Below, piece by piece: positions 8,633-16,427 of a stretch of DNA of 64,000 nucleotides; the stretch's first letter is position 1, and each line of letters starts with the position of its first letter. Source of the stretch: Propionivibrio hellwigii (lineage in GTDB: Bacteria; Pseudomonadota; Gammaproteobacteria; Burkholderiales; Rhodocyclaceae). A model generated the notes under the pieces. The model saw only the letters and a list, made by a program, of their open reading frames with translations, ran no database searches and was not told the origin of the DNA. The DNA lies in assembly GCF_041770905.1 (NCBI RefSeq), contig NZ_JBEUWX010000001.1, positions 248,001 through 312,000 of the forward strand. Direction: 5' to 3'. The translations under genes and the position numbers were made by a program.

Positions 8633-9553
8633 ATGGAAAAATCACCGACCTCTTCCGCTGTACGCTGGCGTGCTTACCTGAGCAATAACTGGCCCGCCGC
8701 GCTGGGTCTGGCGGTGGCGCTGGCCGTCGTGATTTTTCTGCTGGTGCAGAGCGTACTTCGCATTGCCGGCGGCGAGGCGCCAGCCGGGGTCGTCAATGCG
8801 CTGCTGGGCGGCGTAGCGGCAGCAGCAGCGACGGCATTGGGCGCGTTGCCGGCCATTTTGTTGCGCGGCATTTCGCAAAAACTGGAAGACAGTCTGCTTG
8901 GCATGGCAGCCGGCATGATGCTTGCCGCCAGCGCATTTTCGCTGATTCTGCCTGGGCTTGACGCGGCCGAAACAATGCTTGGGAGCAAGGTGGGGAGCGC
9001 CGGCGTGGTGGTGACCGGGATGGCTCTTGGCGTCATGCTCATGCTCGGGCTGGAGCGCTTTACGCCGCACGCGCACGAGGTGATCGGAGTGTCCGGCCCG
9101 GGTTCGGAGCGTTATGGGCGCGTTTGGCTGTTCGTGTTTGCTATTGTGCTGCACAATCTGCCGGAGGGCATGGCGATTGGCGTGAGTTTTGCACGTAACG
9201 ACCTTTCCGTCGGTTTGCCGACGACGCTGGCTATTTCCTTGCAGGATTTGCCAGAAGGATTGGCGGTTGCTCTTTCGTTGCGCTCGATTGGCTTTGGCGC
9301 CTGGCGCTCAGTACTTGTAGGCGGCGCCAGCGGCCTTGTCGAACCGCTGGGCGCTCTACTGGGCATCGGCTTGTCAAGCGGCTTTGCGCTGGCGTATCCG
9401 ACGGGACTGGGGTTGGCGGCAGGCGCAATGATCTTTGTCGTCTCGCACGAGGTGATTCCCGAAACCCACCGCAACGGCCATCAGACGATGGCAACGCTGG
9501 GGCTGATGGCAGGCTTTGCCCTGATGATGGTGCTCGATACGGTGCTTGGCTAG
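8633..9553 (+). CDS. ZIP family metal transporter
   Basis: An inner-membrane divalent metal importer of the ZIP family (GufA/ZupT-like), probably for zinc with broad specificity. The metal-site motif HNLPEGMAIG starts at about residue 174, and the paired motif QDLPEGLAVA follows about 30 residues later; a late SHEVIPE segment supplies further ligands. Around eight hydrophobic segments are visible. A short His-bearing loop (TPHAHE, near 135) corresponds to the variable His loop. The gene follows ftsX by 18 bp and may be cotranscribed, although there is no functional tie to division. Confidence 0.9.
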   Translation: MEKSPTSSAVRWRAYLSNNWPAALGLAVALAVVIFLLVQSVLRIAGGEAPAGVVNALLGGVAAAAATALGALPAILLRGISQKLEDSLLGMAAGMMLAASAFSLILPGLDAAETMLGSKVGSAGVVVTGMALGVMLMLGLERFTPHAHEVIGVSGPGSERYGRVWLFVFAIVLHNLPEGMAIGVSFARNDLSVGLPTTLAISLQDLPEGLAVALSLRSIGFGAWRSVLVGGASGLVEPLGALLGIGLSSGFALAYPTGLGLAAGAMIFVVSHEVIPETHRNGHQTMATLGLMAGFALMMVLDTVLG

Positions 9554-9602
9554 TCGTTTTGAATTGCTTTTTCGGAAGCAGCTGTTTCTTGTTGGCGCCT
9601 GT

Positions 9603-10475
9603 TTAGTTTGCGGACAACACCGGCGAGTGCCGCCGCCCCAGCCGGTTGAACCAGAACGACGCCATCACAACCAGCATGCCGAGCGAGAGCCGTTTAAGGT
9701 CGGTATCACGGTTCCAGATCAAGACATTGACGATCAGTCCAGCGGGGACATGCAGTTCGTTCATCACCGCCAGGACGCCCGCGTCGACCCGCGTGCTGCC
9801 CTTGGTCCACCCGTACATGCCCAGTGCTGTGGCAAATATGCCCAGCCAGGCCAGTACGCCCCATTGCATGGGCGTTTGCGGCAGACGTGACGGGTCGCCG
9901 AAAAGCCACCAGGAGGGCAATGCGACGAATAAGGCGCCTAGAAAGAAGTGTCCGAAGAAACGGTACATCGGAATATCGGTCGGGTAGCGCAGCAATAAGC
10001 GCCGGCAGATGACTTGCCCGGCGGCAAAAGCTAGATTGGCAATCTGTAGCAGGATGAAGCCGACGAGATAATCGCCGTGCAGTGGCCTGAAGCGGATGAT
10101 GATGCCGCCGGTCACGGCGACGACCGCGGCAAGCAAGGCCCAACGGTTGAAATGGCGCGCCATGGCGTCGTCGAGCAAGGTGACGTAGATGGGCGTCAAT
10201 ACGGTGAAAAGCAGCACTTCCTGTACGGACAGCACATTGAAGCTGCGGTACAGGCAAAGGTAGGTAACGCCGAACTGCAAGGCGCCTGCCAGCCAGAAGC
10301 CGCGCACCAGCGTGGAGGGCAGGCCTCGCCAGATGCTCAGAGGGACGAAAATCGCTGCCGCTATTGATACGCGTGCCAGCACGGCAAAATCACTATCGAC
10401 CTGGGCGGCCAGGTACTGGCCAATCAGGCTGAAAGAAAATGCCCAGAGAATCGTGACAATAACCAGGTAACGCAT
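9603..10475 (-). CDS. DMT superfamily (EamA-type) transporter
   Basis: A 290-aa inner-membrane protein with about ten hydrophobic helices arranged as two EamA repeats, which is the standard size and layout for drug/metabolite exporters. The first repeat ends near the RFRPLHGD loop (about residue 130), and the second contains WTKGSTRVDAG. Substrates of this family range from amino acids to nucleosides and cannot be predicted here. The gene converges with the ZIP transporter gene and stands alone. Confidence 0.85.
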   Translation of the reverse strand: MRYLVIVTILWAFSFSLIGQYLAAQVDSDFAVLARVSIAAAIFVPLSIWRGLPSTLVRGFWLAGALQFGVTYLCLYRSFNVLSVQEVLLFTVLTPIYVTLLDDAMARHFNRWALLAAVVAVTGGIIIRFRPLHGDYLVGFILLQIANLAFAAGQVICRRLLLRYPTDIPMYRFFGHFFLGALFVALPSWWLFGDPSRLPQTPMQWGVLAWLGIFATALGMYGWTKGSTRVDAGVLAVMNELHVPAGLIVNVLIWNRDTDLKRLSLGMLVVMASFWFNRLGRRHSPVLSAN

Positions 10476-10952
10476 CGGTAATCACTACGGTGATGACATG
10501 AGGCCGAAGATGATAGCCGAATATTTGCCGATAAAACGACGTTGCCAGAAGGGCTTTGGTGATGCGGCGGAGCGGCAAGCAGCGCCATGTCGAATGCTTG
10601 CGGGATAAAGTTTGGATCGGTATGGCCGGCAGATGGAAAGCTGAAATATTCCATGCTGCATGAGTGCGCTTCGCCACAAGCTTGTTTTCTGATGGCTGTA
10701 GACGAGCCGCTTTGTGCCTCATTCTCCGGCGCTTTGATTGGTTGGAAGTTCTTGGGGCGAACGACACGCCTTTAAACCCAGGGTCAACTCGAATTAGGCA
10801 TATTGCGTTATGGGAAACGTTACAAGTTCTCGCTTGTTACGCGATCCTGGGCGAGGGAAACGGCCTGCGAAGTGGTGAATGGGTGAATGATCACCAAGTC
10901 CGCGCCGAATGTTTTCCAAGCCTTTCATTCATCCAGCTCATTGGAGGTACGT
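10476..10952. other. Intergenic stretch, 477 bp, no gene seen
   Basis: This divergent spacer separates the DMT transporter from the PsiF-repeat gene. Short open frames on both strands have no family resemblance, overlap one another and lack good ribosome sites. No tRNA-like fold was recognised. A strong ribosome site GGAGG near 10943 belongs to the downstream gene. Both flanking promoters should lie here, but no consensus pair stands out. Confidence 0.5.
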
Positions 10953-11348
10953 ATGAAGAAAATCATCCCGACCCTGCTTGCCAGTCTTTTTGCCGTCTCT
11001 TTCGCGTATGCGCAGACCGCCGCGCCAGCGTCTCCGACGCCCGCAACGGCGACGCCTCCAGCTCCCGCACAAACGGCGCCGGCAGCGGCAACGCCTGCCG
11101 CCAGCGCAGAAACACCTGCCGCTGCGCCGCAACAGGCTGTTGCACCGGCACAGAGCTGCGAACAAAGGGCGATTGATAAAAACGGCAAACCGCTGGCCGG
11201 TGCGGCCAAAACCGCATTCATGAAAAAGTGCGAGCGCGAAACACAGGGAGAAGATCCGTGCGAAGCCAAGGCGATTGGTAAAAACGGTAAGCCGCTGGCC
11301 GGCGCCGCCAAGACCGCATTCATGAAGAAATGCCAGAGCCAGCAGTAA
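10953..11348 (+). CDS. Small secreted protein with two PsiF repeats
   Basis: A 131-aa protein starting at ATG 10953, supported by GGAGG about 6 nt upstream; a longer reading from 10887 lacks this. Residues 1-21 form a signal peptide ending AYAQT. A low-complexity Ala/Pro/Thr spacer follows to about residue 75. Two near-identical repeats of about 28 residues come next, each Cys-(E)-x-x-A-I-x-K-NGKPLAGAAKTAFMKKC, with one Cys at each end. This is the PsiF repeat, named after a phosphate-starvation-inducible protein of enterobacteria whose role is unknown. Paired Cys suggest a disulphide per repeat in the periplasm. Confidence 0.9.
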   Translation: MKKIIPTLLASLFAVSFAYAQTAAPASPTPATATPPAPAQTAPAAATPAASAETPAAAPQQAVAPAQSCEQRAIDKNGKPLAGAAKTAFMKKCERETQGEDPCEAKAIGKNGKPLAGAAKTAFMKKCQSQQ

Positions 11349-11665
11349 TCCGCCGCAATTTCCTGGTCGTGTGATCGTGTGACTATGTGGCCAGTGTGTT
11401 GCGCAGTATAAAAATCGATGGGCTGTCTGTTTGCAGGCAGCCCATTTGTTTTCAGAGCGGGGCTTGGAGAAAGCGCATGTCTTTTATTGTGCTGCCTCGC
11501 CTTGCTATCCTACCCAGCTGTTTTTGGTTGGCCATGTTTCGCAACACGTTGTGAGCCAAGCCGTCTCAGCGCCTTGTTGGTGCCGCTTTCATCGAGGCTA
11601 TTTCTTGCGGGTACAATCCGTCTGGCTGAATGACATGCCAGATCAATATTGAGTAGGAAGAAATT
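11349..11665. other. Intergenic stretch, 317 bp, terminator then glpR leader
   Basis: It holds the terminator at 11418-11452 and about 200 bp of leader before glpR. Small open frames here (for example 11418-11633) have no recognisable content and begin inside the terminator stem, so they are not called. No GlpR-type operator was seen in front of glpR itself. Confidence 0.5.
11418..11452 (+). terminator. Rho-independent terminator after the PsiF-repeat gene
   Basis: A 12-bp stem ATGGGCTGTCTG / CAGGCAGCCCAT with one G-T pair closes on a TTTG loop at 11430-11433 and is followed by TTGTTTTC. It lies 70 bp after the PsiF-repeat stop codon and before glpR. Confidence 0.8.
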
Positions 11666-12472
11666 ATGGAGCCGCAGAAAGCACGGCTGAAACTGAACGG
11701 ACGACATAAAAAAATCCTCGAACAGCTTCGGGAAGAAGGGTTTCTGGCGACGGAGCAGATGGCGCGTAATTTTGCCGTGACGACACAAACCATTCGCCGC
11801 GATATCAACATGCTCAGCAACCAGGGGCTGGTGCGCCGTTATCATGGGGGCGCGGGCGCGGTATCGAGTGTCGAGAATGTGGCTTATGCCTCGCGTCAGG
11901 CGCTCAATCATGAGGCGAAAGCGCGCATTGCGCGCGCCGTTGCGCGACAGATTCCAGATAAGGCTTCACTGTTCATCAATATCGGGACAACGACCGAGGC
12001 GGTTGCCCAAGCGCTGGCCGAACGTAAGAATCTGCGCATCATCACCAATAACCTCAATGTCGCCGCCTGTTTGTGCGGAAACAGTGCCTGTGAAGTGATT
12101 GTTGCCGGCGGTGTGGTACGTAGCGACCACGGCGTCATTGGCGAATCGACGATCGACTTTATTCGCCAGTTCAAGGTTGATTACGGCATCATCGGCATTT
12201 CTGGCATCGATACCGATGGCGCGCTGCTTGACTACGATTACCGCGAAGTGCGGGTAGCGCAGGCGATTATCGAAAACTCCCGCCAGGTTTTTCTGGTGGC
12301 CGATCGATCGAAGTTCAGCATCGCGCCGATGGTTAAGCTGGGTAGCCTGGCGGATATCGATGCGCTCTTTACCGATGCCGAGCCGCCTGCATCGATCGTT
12401 GAACTGTTAGCCGCTTCGCAGACCCGCCTCTTCATTGCCGACGACGGCAAGGCTGCCCGAAAACCCGTGTAA
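11666..12472 (+). CDS. glpR: DeoR/GlpR family transcriptional repressor
   Basis: A 268-aa repressor, the usual size for GlpR, which controls glycerol and glycerol-3-phosphate genes and is released by glycerol-3-phosphate. The N-terminal winged helix-turn-helix spans about residues 14-65, with the recognition helix around TTQTIRRDINML and the HGGA turn after it. The C-terminal sugar-phosphate-binding domain carries INIGTTTEAVA, ITNNLNVA and the GISGID segment. It lies upstream of glpD, whose promoter carries a near-consensus GlpR operator. The stop codon lies inside the first of two 39-bp tandem repeats. Confidence 0.92.
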   Translation: MEPQKARLKLNGRHKKILEQLREEGFLATEQMARNFAVTTQTIRRDINMLSNQGLVRRYHGGAGAVSSVENVAYASRQALNHEAKARIARAVARQIPDKASLFINIGTTTEAVAQALAERKNLRIITNNLNVAACLCGNSACEVIVAGGVVRSDHGVIGESTIDFIRQFKVDYGIIGISGIDTDGALLDYDYREVRVAQAIIENSRQVFLVADRSKFSIAPMVKLGSLADIDALFTDAEPPASIVELLAASQTRLFIADDGKAARKPV

Positions 12473-12537
12473 ACAGGGCCTCTCCGGGCGGGTGCTCTAA
12501 AACCCTTGTAAACAGGGCATCTCAGGGGTGGGGCGCT
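12460..12537 (+). repeat. Two tandem 39-bp repeats over the glpR stop
   Basis: Unit 1 is 12460-12498 and unit 2 is 12499-12537. Both begin AAAACCC(G/T)TGTAAACAGGGC, and 32 of 39 positions agree by eye. The last codons and the stop of glpR lie in unit 1. The AGGGC-(n)-TCTC core resembles the palindromic repeats around the insertion sequence at 20.2-22.4 kb. Confidence 0.8.
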
Positions 12538-12540
12538 GAA

Positions 12541-12616
12541 GTCCTTTATCCACGCGGGTTTCCGAGCAGCCTCCTCGGAAATGCCCTATTCACGCGGGCT
12601 CTGGCGGTGCTTTGTT
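12541..12616. repeat. Palindromic REP-like element after glpR
   Basis: GGGTTTCCGAG and CTCGGAAATGCCC face each other across a short loop, and CACGCGGG occurs on both sides (near 12551 and 12591). The fold could end glpR transcription, but no T-run follows. Related words, such as ACGCGGGTCTCCG and CGGAAACGCCC, recur in the repeats at 20261-20415 and 22211-22368. Confidence 0.6.
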
Positions 12617-12676
12617 GCCGGGCTTCTCCGCTATCAATATGTATTTTCGCTGTGCGGCAAAACCGCGTTTTTTTCG

Positions 12677-12720
12677 TTGACAAGTCGCAATAGCATAATT
12701 AATGTTCGTAAACGAAAATA
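12677..12720 (+). promoter_or_regulatory. glpD promoter with overlapping GlpR operator
   Basis: TTGACA (12677-12682) and TAATGT (12700-12705) are 17 bp apart and form a plausible sigma-70 promoter. Over the -10 lies AATGTTCGTAAACGAAAATA (12701-12720), whose centre TTCGTAAACGAA matches the GlpR operator pattern known from E. coli (TTCG-4-CGAA type). This position would let GlpR block RNA polymerase. The next gene downstream is glpD, at 12821. Confidence 0.8.
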
Positions 12721-12820
12721 ATTGGCTTAATAATTGTTTTTGTATGAACAGTTTTTCGGCTTATTGACATCGAATTTCCGATGTTAACCGGATCGCACGA
12801 TGCATGAGGGAGGCTTCCAG

Positions 12821-14434
12821 ATGGAACTGAGGACGGGCAATATCGAAAAACTCAGCCAGGGCGTCCATGATGTTCTGGTCATTGGCGGCGGCGTCAATGG
12901 CGCCGTTGCCGCAGCGGCGCTGTCGGGGAGGGGCGTGAAGGTCGCATTGATCGACCGACAGGACTTTGCCGGTTTTACCAGTCAGCAGTCGAGCAATTTG
13001 GCCTGGGGCGGTATCAAATATCTGGAAAGCCACGATTTTGCGTTGGTGCGCGGCTTATGCAAAAGCCGCAATCACTTGCTGGAAAACTTCCCTTCGCGGA
13101 TTCAGGAAATCCGCTTCTTTACAACGATCGAAAAAGGCTTCCGTTTTCCCCCATGGTTTATTTGGATGGGTACCTGGGTTTATTGGCTGTTCGGCAATTG
13201 TTTTACCCGTCCGCCGCGCCTACTGAGCCGGCGGCTGACCGAACAGGAAGAGCCAGTGGTCAGCACCGACAATTATTTTGGCGGCTTTGAGTATTCCGAT
13301 GCCTACCTGCGCGATAACGACGCACGTTTTGTCTTCCAGTTTGTCCGTTCAGCGATGGATCGCGGCTGCGTTGCGGCAAATTACGTCGAATCGCTGGGCG
13401 CGCGGCGCGAAGACGATGTGTGGGTGGCCAAGGCGCGTGACGTAATTTCTGGGGAAACGCTGGAAATCCGTGCGCGCGTGCTGATCAATGCCGCAGGACC
13501 TTTCGTTGATGAGCACAATGCGCTGACCGGCGAGCAGACCGAGCACAAGCACCTGTTCTCAAAGGGCATTCATCTGATTGTTCCGCAGGTCACGACGCAC
13601 CGAAAAATCCTGACCTTCTTTGCCGATGACGGGCGCTTGTTTTTTGCCATCCCGATGGGCAACCGCACCTGCGTGGGAACGACAGATACGCGCGTTGAAT
13701 CGCCCCATAGCACCGTGACGGAAGAGGATCGCCGTTTCGTGCTCGACAACATTAACAAACGTCTGAAACTGGATAAACCGCTGACGTCTGCCGACATCAT
13801 CGCCGAGCGTTGTGGCGTGCGTCCGCTGGTTGTCAAGCGCAGCAGCGGCGGCAGCGGTGAGCGCGACTGGCTTTTGCTGTCGCGCAAGCACGAAGTCGAC
13901 ATCAATCGTGAGACGAAGCACATTAGTATTTTTGGCGGAAAGCTGACCGATTGCGTCAATGTCGGCGACGAAATCAGCGGCATTGTTTCCGGAATGGGCG
14001 TGGACGTTCTGCAGCCCGGTTATAAATGGTACGGAGAGCCGCCTGCCTCGGTACGGGCGGATTTCGAGCGCCAGGCCAAAGACATGAATCTTGACAGACC
14101 GGCTTCGCCGCAGGATGCCGAGACGATCAGCGAACGACTATGGAGGCGTTACGACAAGCGCGCCCTCGAACTGCTCGCCATGATTCGCGAAGATTCGCGT
14201 CAGGCCGAGACCATTATCGAAGGCGCGGACTACCTGCGCGGCGAAATTGCCTTAATGCAGCGCCAGGAAATGATTGTTCGGCTTGAAGACTTTTTACGGC
14301 GGCGTTCAATGCTCGCCCTGACCATGCGGCGCGAGGACATCCATCAGGCAAAAGGCTTGCTAGAAGCCTGTGAAATCCTGTTTGGCAACGAGGCCAGGGC
14401 AAAATACGACGAGTATTTTGCAGCGCCGGCGTAA
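12821..14434 (+). CDS. glpD: Aerobic glycerol-3-phosphate dehydrogenase
   Basis: A membrane-associated FAD enzyme that oxidises glycerol-3-phosphate to dihydroxyacetone phosphate and feeds electrons to quinone. The start is set at ATG 12821, where GAGGGAGG lies 7 nt upstream; the in-frame ATG at 12800 precedes that ribosome site. The FAD motif VIGGGVNGAVAA is at about residues 20-31. Family landmarks follow: SSNLAWGGIKYLE, GFEYSD, INAAGPFVD, GTTDTRVE, CGVRPL and IFGGKLT. The C-terminal helical domain (about 390-537) is present, so the enzyme looks complete. The promoter carries a GlpR site. Confidence 0.95.
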   Translation: MELRTGNIEKLSQGVHDVLVIGGGVNGAVAAAALSGRGVKVALIDRQDFAGFTSQQSSNLAWGGIKYLESHDFALVRGLCKSRNHLLENFPSRIQEIRFFTTIEKGFRFPPWFIWMGTWVYWLFGNCFTRPPRLLSRRLTEQEEPVVSTDNYFGGFEYSDAYLRDNDARFVFQFVRSAMDRGCVAANYVESLGARREDDVWVAKARDVISGETLEIRARVLINAAGPFVDEHNALTGEQTEHKHLFSKGIHLIVPQVTTHRKILTFFADDGRLFFAIPMGNRTCVGTTDTRVESPHSTVTEEDRRFVLDNINKRLKLDKPLTSADIIAERCGVRPLVVKRSSGGSGERDWLLLSRKHEVDINRETKHISIFGGKLTDCVNVGDEISGIVSGMGVDVLQPGYKWYGEPPASVRADFERQAKDMNLDRPASPQDAETISERLWRRYDKRALELLAMIREDSRQAETIIEGADYLRGEIALMQRQEMIVRLEDFLRRRSMLALTMRREDIHQAKGLLEACEILFGNEARAKYDEYFAAPA

Positions 14435-14689
14435 TCACGAAGACTATACTGGGCGAAATAGGGCGTCATGGGCGTAAAAAACCGTTTTTTTCGTATTCCA
14501 CGGATTTACGCCGAAGCATTTGGCTGGTATTTTCCGGTAGCCGATCTGCGGATTGTGGGGTCTAGAATCCGCTGCCTGTGTCGGCTGCTGGAATAGAGTT
14601 GCCGGAGCCGCGTATCACGGCAGACGTGTTGTTGTACAAGGCAATGGCGCATGGTGGGAATGGTGGGTATTCTTTTTTCTGGAGAGATT

Positions 14690-15682
14690 ATGAAACGCAG
14701 AATTCTTCTTTTATCGGCATTGGCCTTGCTTGGCGCTTCGACGATGCCGGCTTTCGCAGCCGAAAAGAAAATTGTGGTCAAGATCGCCGGCATGAAACCT
14801 GAGGGCGAACCGGAAACCATCGGCATGAAGCTGTTCGCCAAGTACGTCATGGAAGGCACCAAGGGTAAATACGACGTGCGCGTCTTCCCGAACAGCCAGC
14901 TTGGCAAGGAAGATGCCTATATCGCCCAGACGCGCAAGGGCATCATCCAGATGTGTGCGACGGGCACGCAGACTTCATCCTTGTTCCCGGCTATGGCGAT
15001 GCTGGAAACGCCTATGCTGTACGACAGCCTGGAACACGCGCATAAGGCGATGAATGGGGAAACCTTCAAGCTGATCAATAAAGGCTTTGCGGAAAAATCC
15101 GGCCTGACCATGCTCAATGCGTTCCCGCTCGGTTTCCGCCATTTCTACACCAAGAAGCCGATCAGCAGCGTGAATGACCTGAAGGGACTACGCATGCGCG
15201 TACCGAACATTCCGCTTTATCTGGAATTTGCCAAACAGCTTGGCCAGAGCGGCCAGCCGATGCCGTTTGCCGAAGTGCCAGCGGCGCTCGATCAAGGTAC
15301 GATCGATGGCGGCGACAGCCCATTTTCCGATATCGTTGCGCTGAAGATGTACGAAATTGCGCCGAACATCACGCTGTCCGGCCATATTCTGGTGATCCAC
15401 TCGCTGTACATCAACAACGATTTCTATAACAAACTGCCGCCGGAAGACCGCAAGGTGTTTGACGATGCCGCCAAGCGTTCTGCCGAAGACGTGTGGAAAA
15501 TGGCCGCCGATGTCGAGAAAAAGGCTGTCGAAGAAATTACCAAGGGTGGTGGCAAGATCGTAACGCCCAATGCCGAGTTTAAGGCCGCGCTGAAGAAAGC
15601 CGGCGAAGGCACCTGGAAGCTGTTCTACGATACCGTGCCGAACGCCAAGGAAATTCTGGAAAGTGTGAAGCAGTACCAGTAA
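14690..15682 (+). CDS. dctP: TRAP transporter substrate-binding protein (DctP family)
   Basis: The periplasmic receptor of a tripartite ATP-independent transporter. ATG 14690 is chosen because GGAGAG lies just upstream and the product begins with a clean signal peptide (MKRRILLL to about residue 23, ending AFA). The mature part shows DctP landmarks such as a central RVPNIPLYLEFAKQLG stretch (the Arg normally binds the substrate carboxylate), PMPFAEVPAALDQGTIDGGD and the long C-terminal helix. The family usually binds dicarboxylates or other organic acids; the ligand here is unknown. A hairpin separates it from dctQ. Confidence 0.93.
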   Translation: MKRRILLLSALALLGASTMPAFAAEKKIVVKIAGMKPEGEPETIGMKLFAKYVMEGTKGKYDVRVFPNSQLGKEDAYIAQTRKGIIQMCATGTQTSSLFPAMAMLETPMLYDSLEHAHKAMNGETFKLINKGFAEKSGLTMLNAFPLGFRHFYTKKPISSVNDLKGLRMRVPNIPLYLEFAKQLGQSGQPMPFAEVPAALDQGTIDGGDSPFSDIVALKMYEIAPNITLSGHILVIHSLYINNDFYNKLPPEDRKVFDDAAKRSAEDVWKMAADVEKKAVEEITKGGGKIVTPNAEFKAALKKAGEGTWKLFYDTVPNAKEILESVKQYQ

Positions 15683-15698
15683 GTTAGCGTCGATCGTT

Positions 15699-15732
15699 CC
15701 GGAAGATGCGCTTGGGGACGGCCATCTTCCGG
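15699..15732 (+). promoter_or_regulatory. Hairpin between dctP and dctQ
   Basis: A perfect 10-bp stem CCGGAAGATG / CATCTTCCGG encloses a 14-nt loop and is followed by CAGTGTTTT. It begins 16 bp after the dctP stop. It may act as a partial terminator or protect the 3' end of dctP mRNA, making the binding protein more abundant than the membrane subunits. Confidence 0.65.
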
Positions 15733-15904
15733 CAGTGTTTTGCCAGTCCTGTTGTTGTTTGAGGGGATGAAAAAGTCGGGCGGTGGTGCCGGATGTGCGC
15801 CGCTGTTCCGTAAATGGCGGTTGACGGGCGTTTCGATGCGCTTGCCCGCACCGCGTCGCTGCTGAAACAGAGGTTGTCAATCGAGAAAAGACAGGAGCGT
15901 CACG

Positions 15905-16426
15905 ATGAGCGAGCTTATGCCCGAAAAACCAGAGGAAAAAGACAGCAAGGCGGAAGTGATCTTCCAGATATTCTGCGCGGTGATTTTCCTGTCCATGATC
16001 GGACTGGTCTTTTATAACGCAATCCTCCGCTATGCCTTCAAGTCCAGCTTTGCGCCCAGCGAGGAATGGGCGCGCATTCTGTTTATGTACATCACCTTCT
16101 TTGGCTCCATCGAAGGGTTTTACCGCGGCCGGCACATCGCGGTCGATATGCTGACCAATCTGCTCAGCGGCGTCACCAAGAAAACCGTCGATATCTTCGC
16201 GCAGCTGCTGGCACTGGCGGCGCTATTGCTGCTGCTCATTGGCGGCGTCTCGCTGGTCCAGCAGACGATCGATACCTCGACGGTGGCTACCGGCCTGAAT
16301 ATGGCCTTTGTCAATGGTACGTTGCCGATTATGGCGTTTGCCGTCATCCTCATTCGCGGGCGCGAACTTCTGCGCACAATCAAAAAACCTGCGTCCGAAT
16401 TTGTGCGCGTGAAAAAGGAATTCTGA
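15905..16426 (+). CDS. dctQ: TRAP transporter small membrane subunit
   Basis: A 173-aa protein with four membrane helices at about residues 22-42, 52-72, 95-118 and 133-155. The DctQ landmarks NAILRYAFKSSFAPSEEWARILF and FYRGRHIAVD are visible. A ribosome site ACAGGAG lies about 8 nt before ATG 15905. The small subunit bridges the large translocating subunit and the periplasmic receptor. The stop is followed after 1 bp by the start of dctM, so the two are tightly coupled. Confidence 0.93.
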   Translation: MSELMPEKPEEKDSKAEVIFQIFCAVIFLSMIGLVFYNAILRYAFKSSFAPSEEWARILFMYITFFGSIEGFYRGRHIAVDMLTNLLSGVTKKTVDIFAQLLALAALLLLLIGGVSLVQQTIDTSTVATGLNMAFVNGTLPIMAFAVILIRGRELLRTIKKPASEFVRVKKEF

Positions 16427-16427
16427 C

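Noticed and set aside
10393..10767. Minus-strand open frame of 124 codons before the DMT transporter
   Set aside because: It overlaps the true transporter start, and its sequence has the look of random translation.
12460..12616. CRISPR array
   Set aside because: Only two adjacent 39-bp units without spacers of constant size; the rest is palindromic. No cas genes are in the window.
15188..16135. Minus-strand open frame of 315 codons opposite dctP and dctQ
   Set aside because: It is antisense to the TRAP genes and spans their intergenic hairpin; no domain is seen.
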